A stretch of 64,000 nucleotides of DNA, taken from positions 1,877,911 to 1,941,910 of the forward strand of contig NW_022985068.1 in assembly GCF_010015585.1 (NCBI RefSeq), given 5' to 3'. Shown here piece after piece: positions 10,310-19,791 of the stretch (its first letter is position 1; each line of letters starts with the position of its first letter). The translations under genes were made by a program, and so were the position numbers. Origin of the DNA: Eremomyces bilateralis CBS 781.70 (Eukaryota > Ascomycota > Dothideomycetes > Eremomycetales > Eremomycetaceae). Below the pieces are notes generated by a model. The model was not told the DNA's origin and did no database searches. It was given only the letters and a program-made list of their open reading frames with translations.

Positions 10310-10978
10310 ATGGACCCAAGACGGCAACCTGCTCCGTCAGAGGCAGAGGAGGATAAACAAGACCAACCATCGGGAAACCAGGTTTCAGATCGCATTCGTA
10401 TCAAGAATCGACGAAAGCGATATCTTGACACACACCCCGAATACTTTGGCGCGTCTCTGGAGCTTGCTGGTATATCCTACCCGTTTATCGATTTATCCAG
10501 GCTCAATAACTAACACGCCACGCGATCAGATCCTTTGCTCTACGACCGGTTGATTCGCCGATTCCAATCTACCACGGAGAGAGAAGAGGAAGGCCGACAA
10601 AAGGGATACTCTGGCGTTCTCGAAGCAGACCTACTCCGCGCCGAAGCGAAGATCTCCGCCATTGCCAACCCCGACCCAAACTCCATTTTTACATACCGAC
10701 GCGGTCCCGATGGCGAAATCCTTGCCGAGGAAGCCGATGAGGTGCCCGACACCAAAGAGGACGGACAAGAACGATGGCGCTACGAGATGGAGCAACGGTT
10801 CTTGAGAGGGGATGATAACGACTTCGACTACGACACCGTGGACGAGAACGAAGACTTGGATGATTGGGCAGAGGAAGATCGGCAGCGTCAGGAAGAATAC
10901 TTCGACAAAGAAGAGCCGCACTGGGCCGTCGATGATGGCCGAACCATTATTGGCGAGACTGGAATTCAAGATTTCTAA
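10310..10978 (+). CDS. CCDC97-family (DUF2052) protein
   Basis: Two exons (10310-10469, 10530-10978; 60-bp intron with donor GTATAT and acceptor GATCAG) give about 202 residues. The spliced junction reads SLELADPLLYDRLIRRFQS, the conserved entry to the coiled-coil domain-containing protein 97 domain, and the rest is acidic with conserved RRGPDGEI, ERWRYEMEQRFLRG and DFDYDTVDENE segments. CCDC97 is known in animals as a spliceosome (SF3B)-associated factor; a similar nuclear role here is by family only. The start MDPRRQ was chosen because it begins the hydrophilic N-terminus; in-frame ATGs at 10220 and 10289 would add a hydrophobic, atypical extension. Confidence 0.85.
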
Positions 10979-11236
10979 ATGATTGCCGCAATGGGCCATC
11001 TTGTGTAACACGAGCTCTCCGCGTCCAGCCATGTCCGCATTCAGAGGATTTCGGTTGCGATTCCACGGGACAAAGACGGATTTGTTTGCAGGACATCGAG
11101 AATGGGACACATCAAACATATTTCGAGGCTTCAGCTGTTTGTCGCATGATGAACAACTCCGACCGGAACCAGACGTTTGCTTCATCCAGATCGTGCAATC
11201 CAATCGATCATTCAAACCCACATCATTTAATCAGAT

Positions 11237-11770
11237 ATGGAAGGTGACTCAAGAGATCTCGGAGACTCTCCATTACTACCTAACGGTGCATCAGAGGATA
11301 CACAGACACCTCAAGCATGGTCGAAGCCTCATGAAGCCAGCACGGAATCGCCACCTCCAATCCCACCAAAGTCTGCCCTGCGTCCTCGCTCAGAGGCCTT
11401 TTCGTACCACAGCGCCTCCGCTATTCCCCCAGCTGGTGATAGTAATGCGATAACGATCCATTCCGAAGACGCGATTGCCCGTAGTGCAGCTATACGGTCA
11501 AGACCTAATCGATTCGGCGAGGTCTTCTACGAGGACTCACAAATCGCATCACCGCCCGGCGACCGTTGCAGTAATTGCTTAACAACACAAGGCGCCCGTA
11601 CCGATGCGCACACCGCTCGTCGAAGGTCGGAAATTTTTACGGTAACCTGCCTGATTGCCGCAGGCGTGCTGCTTGGATGGGTCATCACGTCTCTGTCGCT
11701 GCGTTTCTTCCCTGGAAATCTGGTTGGAGATGGGCATATTGAGGAGGATGGAACGGCGTTTCTGCTATAA
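11237..11770 (+). CDS. Small single-pass membrane protein, unknown function
   Basis: An intronless 177-residue frame. The first ~130 residues are polar and Pro/Ser-rich (SPPPIPPKSALRPRSEAF), with a CSNC pair near residue 112. A single hydrophobic segment (TVTCLIAAGVLLGWVITSLSL) lies at about residues 134-154, followed by a short tail ending DGTAFLL. There is no signal peptide, so a tail-proximal anchored, cytosol-facing protein is likely. I do not recognise the family. It lies 258 bp downstream of the CCDC97 gene on the same strand. Confidence 0.6.
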   Translation: MEGDSRDLGDSPLLPNGASEDTQTPQAWSKPHEASTESPPPIPPKSALRPRSEAFSYHSASAIPPAGDSNAITIHSEDAIARSAAIRSRPNRFGEVFYEDSQIASPPGDRCSNCLTTQGARTDAHTARRRSEIFTVTCLIAAGVLLGWVITSLSLRFFPGNLVGDGHIEEDGTAFLL

Positions 11771-12385
11771 GGATTTACACGAATTGAAATGAGGAGGACA
11801 CGGACTTTCGTCGCCTTGATTTTGGGCATTACGCTATCCAGAATACAAGACGGCCGTTGGACTATGCGGTTGCTTGCACAGTCTCTGCGAACGGGAACAG
11901 TTATGGGACGAAAAATTGGAATTGCAGAGAGATCGACGCAATAGACGTATCTACAACAATGACTTCAATTTTTGGTCCAAACCAATCATCCGGCCTAAAT
12001 TATGCACTACTTACGGTACTTGGGCATTCTCCGAAGACAAATGCACTGCCCATGACTGTTGTGGTGGAGGAAAGTGCCAAAGGGGGAGGAGGAAAGCTCA
12101 AGATGGTTCGGTTGACCTTACGGTACATACATGCGACGAAAACCACTGACCTCAGCGAATCCAGTCTGTCCCTCAACCAACGATACCTACAAACGCCTAG
12201 ATCGATCCCCTAGCATTTTGGTTTATGCATTGATTCATCATATTATCTACTCGGACGATATATTAGAACCTTGGGTTGTCCTTGTCCGCTCATTTCCTTC
12301 GGACGCAGTCGCCGCTCCCTCCTCGTTCCCTTTCGCTCTTCTTCTTCTTCTTCTTCTTCTTCTTCTTCTTCTTGTTTTTGTCACG
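11771..12385. other. Intergenic: upstream of the EBP gene
   Basis: This holds the promoter and leader of the EBP-type isomerase gene. The only clear structure is the CTT microsatellite just before the start codon. Open frames here are short and unsupported. Confidence 0.5.
12338..12373 (+). repeat. (CTT)12 microsatellite in the 5' leader
   Basis: Twelve perfect CTT units end 12 bases before the chosen ATG at 12386. The pyrimidine tract is probably in the 5' leader. Reading through it in frame would give a poly-leucine extension, which I consider unlikely. Confidence 0.9.
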
Positions 12386-13236
12386 ATGGAGGCAGTGGAA
12401 GGGATTGTTCATCCTTATTTCCCGGTCGAAAGCGTGCTATTAGGTTACGTTGCAAATGACTGGACTGTCAAAGACATCTTTGGCGTGTTCTTTGGTGCCA
12501 TTCTCGCAGTCGCTGTCACAACCCGGGTCGTCTCACATTATATCAACCCGAAGCTCTCTGTCCGAGACCAGTGGCTCGTTGTCTGGTTTATTTTGTGTAT
12601 GATGCCTTCTCTTTGGCTTTGTACAGGTATTGGCTAACGCTTACGCAGCTGGGACAATCCATATCGTCATCGAGGGATACTTCTCGCTAAACCATCGCAA
12701 CATGCCGCCAATGCAGGATTATCTTGGGCAGGGCTGGAAAGAATATTCGAAAGGCGACTCGAGATACCTGACTATCGATCCGTTCTTGGTATCCATGGAA
12801 ACAGTCACTGCAGTACGAGAATCTCCCAACCCTTACTTCGCCATCACGTTGCACTGACTTAAGATAGTTTGCCTGGGGACCCCTTTGCTATATAGAGGCT
12901 TGGTACACCTTGATTGATCACCCATACAGGCACCCTGTGCAGGTTCTTGTGTCAACTGGGCAGTTCTACGGGGATGTGCTCTACTTTACGACCTACCTCG
13001 GCGACTACCTCTACGATGGGTTGAACTACTCTCGGCCGGAGGCACTGTACTTCTGGGGTTACGTCGTCGGCTTGAATGCATTTTGGTTCGTGATCCCAGG
13101 ATGTGAGTACCTCGCCCTATATTCATAGAAGCACGCTGATACTTCATCCACAGATTGCGTTTACCGTAGCATGAAGGAAACAGCCCGCGCTTTTAGTGTC
13201 ATAAAGGAGTCGGCCTTGAAGTTGAAGCAAAAGTAA
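12386..13236 (+). CDS. EBP-type sterol isomerase (EXPERA domain)
   Basis: Four exons (12386-12596, 12649-12812, 12868-13102, 13154-13236) give 230 residues with four to five membrane spans. The first junction rebuilds WFILSGTIHIVIEGYF, matching the HxxxE of emopamil-binding protein (His75, Glu79 here). METVTAFAWGP carries the second conserved Glu, and NAFWFVIPG carries the conserved Asn and Trp near the C-terminus. All known catalytic positions of EBP-type 3-beta-hydroxysteroid Delta8,Delta7-isomerase are therefore present. It should act in the ER membrane in sterol synthesis, though ascomycetes usually also have the unrelated Erg2 isomerase, so this may be a second or specialised enzyme. The last residues LKLKQK suit an ER-facing tail. 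Confidence 0.88.
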
Positions 13237-13820
13237 TCAACGTATGAAGGAACTACGTTAAGGGTCGAGCTTTGGAACTGAAGCAGTACTTAGAAGCGAG
13301 CGCCGAAATTCGAATCGTTTTGGTTGACAGCAATAGGCCTGGACCAGGTCCCGTTTATCTCCTCCTAGGCATAATACACAGAACCAAATTTTATAAAGAA
13401 CAGTGCAAAGCGGCTTGCCTATGACATCCGCCGAATGATCATCCAATCAGTAATATATAAGTCCAGGGCAAAACTGTGTCTCAGAAAATAAGTCGACGCA
13501 AATCAAAGGTCCACCCCGGCTTTCTTTTCCTGCTAACCATCATATGAATGAGCTACCTGCTCGTCTGTCTCCAAACCCTTCTCCCCGTTTTGGTGCCAAA
13601 GCATGGAATGGCTCATAGCCTCCCCCAGCAAGGAGGTTATCCCTCTCGTTCCGAAGAGTACCGATCGCTGCGCCATCCAGGGATTGTCGCCAGTGATTTC
13701 CATCGGCCCCAGTGGATTCGGCTGCCATGAACTCTTGCCATACTTGCTGGTTGACAACGGGTTATCCTTCGATCGCGAGAGGACGTGCTTCATCCAGTTC
13801 TGGACAAGCACGGGTCATGA
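13237..13820. other. Intergenic between convergent EBP and GFA genes
   Basis: The 3' ends of two converging genes meet here. A 92-codon minus-strand frame (13533-13811) begins ten bases past the GFA stop but shows no domain and no good splice link to the GFA gene, so I do not annotate it as a gene. Confidence 0.45.
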
Positions 13821-14213
13821 TCACCTGTCGGGTTCTCCGTCATATTTAATGACACTATCCGGGATCGGTACAACCGCCATGCTACACCAGATATGCCTCG
13901 CATTGCTCCAATCCAAACTCTTCAAACATCCTCCCTTTACACTGACATAGTCCTTTCCTCGACCGGCATGCATGAGCCTGGTGCCACACTTGGTGCAGAA
14001 ATAACAGTCCATGACCCCACCACTCGCAGTAGGGCGTGAGAAAGTCGAGATTGGAAGGCTGGCGGGAAGACTAAAAGGAGGAAATATGGCGGATGTGCCG
14101 AACGCTGAGGCGCTTTGAGCACGGCATTGCGTACAATGGCAATGGTATAGGTCGAGTGGCTGTTCTAACGGAGTGGTGAACTGGACGTCTCCACATTGAC
14201 AGGTCGCTTCCAT
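13821..14213 (-). CDS. GFA/CENP-V (DUF636)-like zinc protein
   Basis: A 130-residue intronless frame. Zinc-binding cysteines follow the glutathione-dependent formaldehyde-activating (GFA) fold pattern: CQCGDVQF at the N-terminus, CHCTQCRAQSASAFGTSA, and CTKCGTRLMH. The C-terminus has the usual RHIWCSMAVVPIPD segment. The start was placed at MEATCQCGD, the family's usual beginning, although the frame stays open upstream. Members bind zinc, and some act on glutathione adducts such as S-hydroxymethylglutathione; most fungal copies have no proven substrate. Proteins of this size are single-domain members. Confidence 0.85.
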   Translation of the reverse strand: MEATCQCGDVQFTTPLEQPLDLYHCHCTQCRAQSASAFGTSAIFPPFSLPASLPISTFSRPTASGGVMDCYFCTKCGTRLMHAGRGKDYVSVKGGCLKSLDWSNARHIWCSMAVVPIPDSVIKYDGEPDR

Positions 14214-15891
14214 GGCAGGTCTCGACCCCCACGAGTACGGGTAAAGCACTTGAGGTAAGTACTCAAATACTGGGCCTACTAATTGAGGCAAGTAGACGCA
14301 TTTATGGAGGAGGGAGTTTAGTTTCAATAGCGTGATGGTGTTTATGTTGATGATAACTACGAAAGAACTTGGAGGAAGCCTGTTTGGACTTCGGAGTGGT
14401 GTGATCCAGAGTTCCCGACCCGCCAGGAAGCCCAATCCGATATTAGCGTTCCAACACAGCCATTACCGTAGCCTCCTTTTTGATCCCCACCCAAGGCACC
14501 CTCCATTCTGCACTTTCTTGAACGAGATACTAACCAAATCAAGTAGTTATGAGATCCTCAACGAGGCCTTGATCACCACGTCGCTTCGGCACCCCTCTCT
14601 AAATCCGCGATCACGATGCTGTACACTAGTATCAAGAAGGCTCGCGAACTTCTGAGCAGCGAGGCCTCACCGAGGGAGACTTGCTCTAAGAAATACTAGC
14701 TCCACTAGGGGCTCTCTTGCAAGCACTCAATCTTGGAGGGACTGCGGTGATCTGAAGCTTACGAGATACCTTTGGTCGCAATCAATTCTCATTGATTTAT
14801 CAGGAGGGAGGTTGTGCAAGGCCCACTAGAACTAGTACATCCGTATGCCCATATCAAGGATCCTGTCGTCAAAAGGCCTCGCCTCCAACGAGCAGCGTCC
14901 TCAAGGCTCAAACCCTCCCCAGCCATTGAGAGTGTTCCCGTGAAACCGTTTGAGGGTCCTGATAGGCGAGAGCCTTCTGAGTTCGAACTTCGAATTGGCG
15001 GAAGCCAGGCCGAGTCAGATGATGGCTCGGGCGCGGGAGTTACTAGATTCGATCAGGGAGAGTCTTCTTAGGCACTAAGATAATTAGATAAACCGATGCT
15101 ACTCCGTAGAATGCTTCGAAGAGCTTCAAAATAAGTCTTGAGTGAATCAGCCAATCAGAGGGCGCGATTTGATATTTGTCCACGTGACTGGTCGGATTGA
15201 ACATATATGACGGAGTCGATCGATTGTTTCCCACCCTCTGCTCCTTATCTACTTTCCTAGGCATACAAGTTCTCCTGATTCCTTAAGGATCAGCCTCGTC
15301 TTACCACAGTATGCAACAGAATCTGCTATCCTCCGGCGGTTCGCAAGCGAACCGTAAGAGACCAACCGTTTTGCATTAAGCTAGCTCACTCGATGCGTGC
15401 TGTGACTTTTTTCCCTTGTTGATCTTGATCGTCTTCCTTGCCCTACGTTGCGGATTGAGCATCTACAGGTGACTATAAATCCCAAGAAGATTGAGCCTCC
15501 GTTACAGCGGATATTCCAATCTCAACACATTCTAACCCAGATAACTAGCTATAGTTTGAACTGGGGTCAACTTCTGCCCGTCATCAGCATCGGAAGGACG
15601 GGGTAAATGTTGCATGTCGAGTTGGACGACGTTTGTAATGAAGCTCCTTCATATTCGATCTCCACGTCCAAGCCATCGGATGCAACTGCGGCTCTCCGCC
15701 CTTTGCATATGGCGAGCAGTTCTAGCCCTCATTCAGGATTTAATAATTCAAAGTTAAGTCTTATTTTAAGAGTCTCTCTTCCCCCGTATTCCCCAGTCTT
15801 CTTATTTAAGTTAAAGTTGGCTTTCATTTTGCCAATTTGGATCTTTCTTAATTTTTCTGAAGTCAGTATCCATTGAAGCCAAATTATAAAC
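14214..15891. other. Intergenic with an ATG-less open frame
   Basis: This 1.7 kb stretch separates the GFA gene from the SDR gene. A frame open to a stop at 15069-15071 (from about 14800) encodes a basic then acidic segment with KRPRLQRAAS and RIGGSQAESDDGSG, but has no ATG start; a TTTATCAG acceptor-like site precedes it. It could be a remnant exon. The rest holds nothing recognisable beyond the SDR promoter. Confidence 0.35.
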
Positions 15892-16848
15892 ATGCCCGGT
15901 CGTCTTCAAGGAAAAATCGCCGTTATAACAGGCAACAGCACTGGCATTGGCCGCGCTATATCCCTGACCTTCTACCGCGAAGGCGCAACCGTGGTCTGCA
16001 GTGATATGAAGGAGGATGCACCAGACGGAAGCACCACGCATGGCCTGATCACAAAGGATGGAGGTAAAGCTATCTTCATTCAGTGCGACGTGACGAAGCC
16101 CAGTGAGGTAAAGAACCTCATGAACACAGCCGTCAACGAGTTCGGAAGAATCGACATGTACCTACCTCACTTCTATTACTTCTCTCGGCTTGCTAATATA
16201 GGCGGTTAGTCTGGTCTGTAATGCTGGCAACAGTGGAATTACCCGGGAGCATATGCCCGCGCCGATCTGGGAGCTCGATGACTCTGTGTGGGAGCGGACC
16301 ATGGGCGTGAATGTGCACGGCGTATTTCAAACGCTCAAATATGGGCTGCGTTATATGATTAATCAAGAGCCTGCAGCGGATGGGAAGCGAGGACGGATCA
16401 TCAACTTGGCAAGCATTGTGGGGCTTGTTGGCACCAGGAACTCATGTATGTGATGTCGTTTCTGTCAAAGAGTAGGAACGACATGCTTATCACCATTCAG
16501 CGTCCTACGTTGCCTCGAAGCATGCCGTCGCTGGCCTGACAAAGTCGGTTGCTCTTGAAGTTGCACCGTATAATATCCATTGCAATGCAGTCTGTCCAGG
16601 ATGTGAGAGGCCATTTCACTCCATCACTTTTGGACTTAGCTAATTCGCATCTAGTCGTCGATACTGCATTAGTCGCGGGGTTGAAAGAGAATGATGCAGC
16701 ATGGCAGCTGATTAATAACCTTCACCCCTTGGGAGGCATAGGCAAGGCCCAGGACATCGCGAATATGATTCTGTTCATGGCGTCAGAAGAAAATACTTGG
16801 ATGACTGGCGCATGCGTTCCTGTTGATGGCGGTTACACTGCGCAGTAG
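15892..16848 (+). CDS. Short-chain dehydrogenase/reductase (SDR)
   Basis: Four exons (15892-16157, 16210-16445, 16501-16602, 16655-16848) give 265 residues. The NAD(P)-binding motif TGNSTGIG follows strand one. The first junction rebuilds IDILVCNAG, a Cys-for-Asn variant of the usual NNAG. The second junction rebuilds [14 protein letters not shown], giving the catalytic Ser, Tyr and Lys (YxxxK). The third rebuilds NAVCPGFVDTAL, and the C-terminus [16 protein letters not shown] is classic. Length and motifs fit a classical SDR, which oxidises or reduces alcohol/ketone substrates with NAD(P). The C-terminal end argues for a cytosolic soluble enzyme. Substrate is unknown; an unusually acidic insert ([11 protein letters not shown]) follows strand two. 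Confidence 0.9.
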
Positions 16849-17443
16849 ACTTGTGGCCACTACGGCGATAGCGGGCTTCGTTCTTCCATCAAAATTACGA
16901 CATATCAGCCTATCAGAATATTCTGAGATACTAGAAAATGAACTAAATAGGATGATCGTCCAGTCAGTGGATAAACGGCAAGTCTCCTGGTTCGAATCTC
17001 TCAGCTTTAGCCAGTCCTGAATATCAGTCAACGTGGTTCTTCGAAATAGTTGGTCCAGAACACAAGGCGAGCACATATGCACGAGACAATTCGAGACAAA
17101 GACAGGGACGACTCAACCTGCGTGAAGTCAACCGAACAACCGGGAAGCGATAATTACATTTTCGATAAAGTCGAACTCAGGGACAAGGCCATTTCACGGC
17201 CTCAATCCATAATTGGCTCGGTCTCGATGCATATGAGGAGTCTCGTGAACGTGATGATTTCCGATACCATCAAAGTTTATAAGGCCACGCAATCGTTAGT
17301 AGAACCCAGTACGTCCAACGGCAGCACCACATCAACAATAGCTGCCAGCACCCAATGGGTTTAAGGTAGACTTGGTCCTGAATATATATCACAGCTAGGT
17401 TTCATGTACATCCTTACGACTTGAAAGGGTGCCTGTTTATCTC
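16849..17443. other. Intergenic between convergent SDR and GST genes
   Basis: The 3' flanks of two converging genes. A 104-codon plus-strand frame (17050-17364) has no recognisable domain. A ggttcgaatc word near 16990 resembles a tRNA B box but no matching arms were found. Confidence 0.45.
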
Positions 17444-18261
17444 TCAACGCTTCGCATCCGCTTTCATGCCCCCTTGCACCCAATCCCGGGTTTTCTTCGC
17501 CTCCTCCTCCACCTTCGCCTGGTCCCTCAGCAGCTCCTTGATCCTATGCGGACTGGGCACCTCTTTCCCCTTCTTCACCCCTTCCCTTTGTTCCATCCGG
17601 AGTTCCCATGCCTCCAGTTTCGGGAACTCGGTGATATCCACGCCCGCCCATCCGGCTGAGGCAACCCATCCGTAGTGTGCGATATCCGCCACGCTGCATT
17701 TCTTCCCGTCGCCCACCAGGTAGTCTCTCCCCTCCGCAAGATGCTTGTCCAGCACGCCGTACAGCCGGCGCGTCTCATTCTTATAGCGATTGATCCCGTA
17801 CTCGATCTTCTCTGGGGCGTATCGCCCGAAATGGTTCGATTGGCCCTGCATGGGACCGACACCCGCGTTCAAGAAGAACAGCCACGATAACATCTCGTAG
17901 TACTCGCGAGTGCCAGGGGGAAAAGACACCTTATAGTCCTTATCGTAGGTGTCAGAGAGGTACAGCATGATAGCACCGGATTCAAAGGGGCTGATCGGCT
18001 TGCCGTCGGCGTATGAGCCGTCGGTGAGAGCCGGAATTCGGCCATTCGGGTTGATTTTAAGAAACCAGTCTTCTTTTTGAGTGTTTTTGCTTATGTCGAT
18101 TTTCTCGACTTTGTATGGGAGACTGCCAGTTTGTTAGCCGGAAATATGCTCTAGAGAATCAGGTATCAAGTCACGCACCCTAGCTCCTCCAACAGAATGG
18201 AGATTTTGATGCCATTGGGAGTTTGGGCTGTATAGAGTGTAATATCAGGATTTGAAGACAT
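17444..18261 (-). CDS. Glutathione S-transferase, Ure2-like
   Basis: Two exons (18261-18179, 18122-17444; 56-bp intron) give 253 residues. The N-terminal thioredoxin-like domain starts ITLYTAQTPNGIKISILLEELG, continues across the junction as LPYKVEKIDI, and has the glutathione-binding NPNGRIPAL and ESGAIMLYL segments. The C-terminal helical domain has LVGDGKKCSVADIAHYGWV, the GST N-capping box. The NGIK and IALTD-like features fit the fungal Ure2p/YghU-like GST branch, whose members often have disulfide-bond oxidoreductase or conjugation activity. The gene is head to head with the DUF1772 gene over 726 bp. Confidence 0.9.
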
Positions 18262-18987
18262 GGTGAATTGATTTGATTATTTTCTCAACTGAAAATTCCG
18301 GCTGTACCGTGTAGAGGTCAACGGCGAATAAAAGTGTGGAGGAGTGAGGATGCGGGCAGATTAGTAAATGAGGAATTGGCCTCTTTATAGGTAGTTAGAG
18401 ATCTTTCGGCTAGACTACGTTACTCAACCTGCTTCTTGGGAACCACTCCAGTATGCTGATGCAGGGCGGATTTCTCGCCTTCGTAGCGATTACAAATGGA
18501 TCTGATAAAGCGTCACGACTTGTAGCTAGAGTCGGGCCCCTCATTCACCCCGGACAAAGGTATGGTGCCATCTCAGCCCCGATACACCGAGAGGTATAAT
18601 GGGGTTGATCAGACCGAGCTTGCCCCGAAGACCAGAGTTCGGTTCGTAATCAGATTATCACACCAGCCTGCGCCCGCCGCCGAGCAGATCAAATGCTACC
18701 AACCCTGAGCGAGTAAAGAAGCGAATGGAATTCCGGTGTCTGGATGATTCAGGGTCGTTGTGATCGGATTGTGAAGCTGGAGAAAGGTGCGTGAATCCTG
18801 TGCCCAGGCGTTAGTTCGAGCTTCGTCCAATTGGAGCTGACGGGGACCAGATGGTATCCGTAGACGTCTAATGAGGCCAACATTCCACGGACCGATTTCC
18901 CTCCGGACAACCTGTATGCGACAATCTATGCAGCTTTGACGCTTAGTACCGACCGGTAAAACCTTTGACATTAATTTCAGCAGCACC
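18262..18987. other. Intergenic: divergent GST/DUF1772 promoter region
   Basis: This 726 bp spacer holds the promoters of the divergently transcribed GST and DUF1772 genes. No repeat, RNA gene or clear motif array was seen. Confidence 0.5.
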
Positions 18988-19637
18988 ATGCCTTCCTCGA
19001 CACCTATTCGCGTCGCGCAAGTCGTCGGGCTGACTACGGCCGCGTTCTTCGCGGGTACGATGTATCCTACAATCTCCTACACGGGATAATAACTGACGCC
19101 GCGACCACAACAGGCCAAAGCGCCGCCACGACCTACATCCTCTGCCCCAGCATCATGGAAGCACCCGCGCCGCTGCTCGCGAAGCAATGGCGGAGCGCGT
19201 GGACGAAAGGGCGCGCAATCGGCCCGCCGCTAGTGGTGGGGTTGACGGCGACGTTTGGCTTCCTGGCATTTCACGGTGGGTTTTCTTGATGCTCGAGGAT
19301 GGATTCCGATGATAGAACGGGACTGATGTGCATGGGAGAAGAATACTCTATCATAACGCCCTATAGTAGCTGCGTGCCGTTCGGGTTGCTTGCGGGCGCA
19401 GCCGCGCTGATGATCTCGATTGTGCCGTTTACGGTTCTGGTTATTGGGCCAACGAATAGGGCGTTAGCGAGGAAGGCGGAAGAGGCGGATACGCTGGCGA
19501 GTCTGATGGATGTGGTGATGGAGAAGGAGTCGAACACGCATTGGCTGGTGGATCGGTGGGCGACGTTGAATCTGGTTCGGGCGGGGATTCTGGGGTTATC
19601 TGCGGTGTTGGCGGCATGGGGAGTGGTTGGGTATTAA
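18988..19637 (+). CDS. DUF1772 (anthrone-oxygenase-like) membrane protein
   Basis: Three exons give about 174 residues: 18988-19054, 19114-19275 and 19339 or 19342 to 19637. There are four hydrophobic segments. The first junction rebuilds FFAGQSAATTYILCPSIM, and the last exon has the family hallmark SIVPFTVLVIGPTNRAL followed by a charged region and WATLNLVRAGILG. DUF1772 proteins in fungi include anthrone oxygenases that oxidise anthrones to anthraquinones in polyketide pathways, but many family members stand outside such clusters. The second intron is the least certain: a GTGGGT donor with a CTGAT branch and GAGAAG acceptor fits best, while a shorter exon 3 joined through a TATAG acceptor is possible. 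No polyketide synthase is in the window. Confidence 0.8.
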
Positions 19638-19791
19638 GGCGCGGTTAGGTACCTTTCACGATATTTGAATGTAGGGGTGGGTGTTATCTGTGGGCGTTCT
19701 TTGCAGAGGGTTCGACCTCAAACACATAATAGTTCTGAATCATTAACTAGGGTATCGTCAACTAATACGTGAAGCATTGGCGTCTGAGCCC

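Noticed and set aside
12131-12637. An in-frame N-terminal extension of the EBP protein through a poly-leucine run
   Set aside because: The run is the CTT microsatellite; the family begins near MEAVEGIVHPYFP.
13533-13811. A 92-codon frame just past the GFA gene stop
   Set aside because: No domain, no good donor/acceptor pair linking it to the GFA gene, and the GFA protein already has its usual end.
16960-17005. A ggttcgaatc word resembling a tRNA B box
   Set aside because: No pairing T-stem or A box at the right distance.
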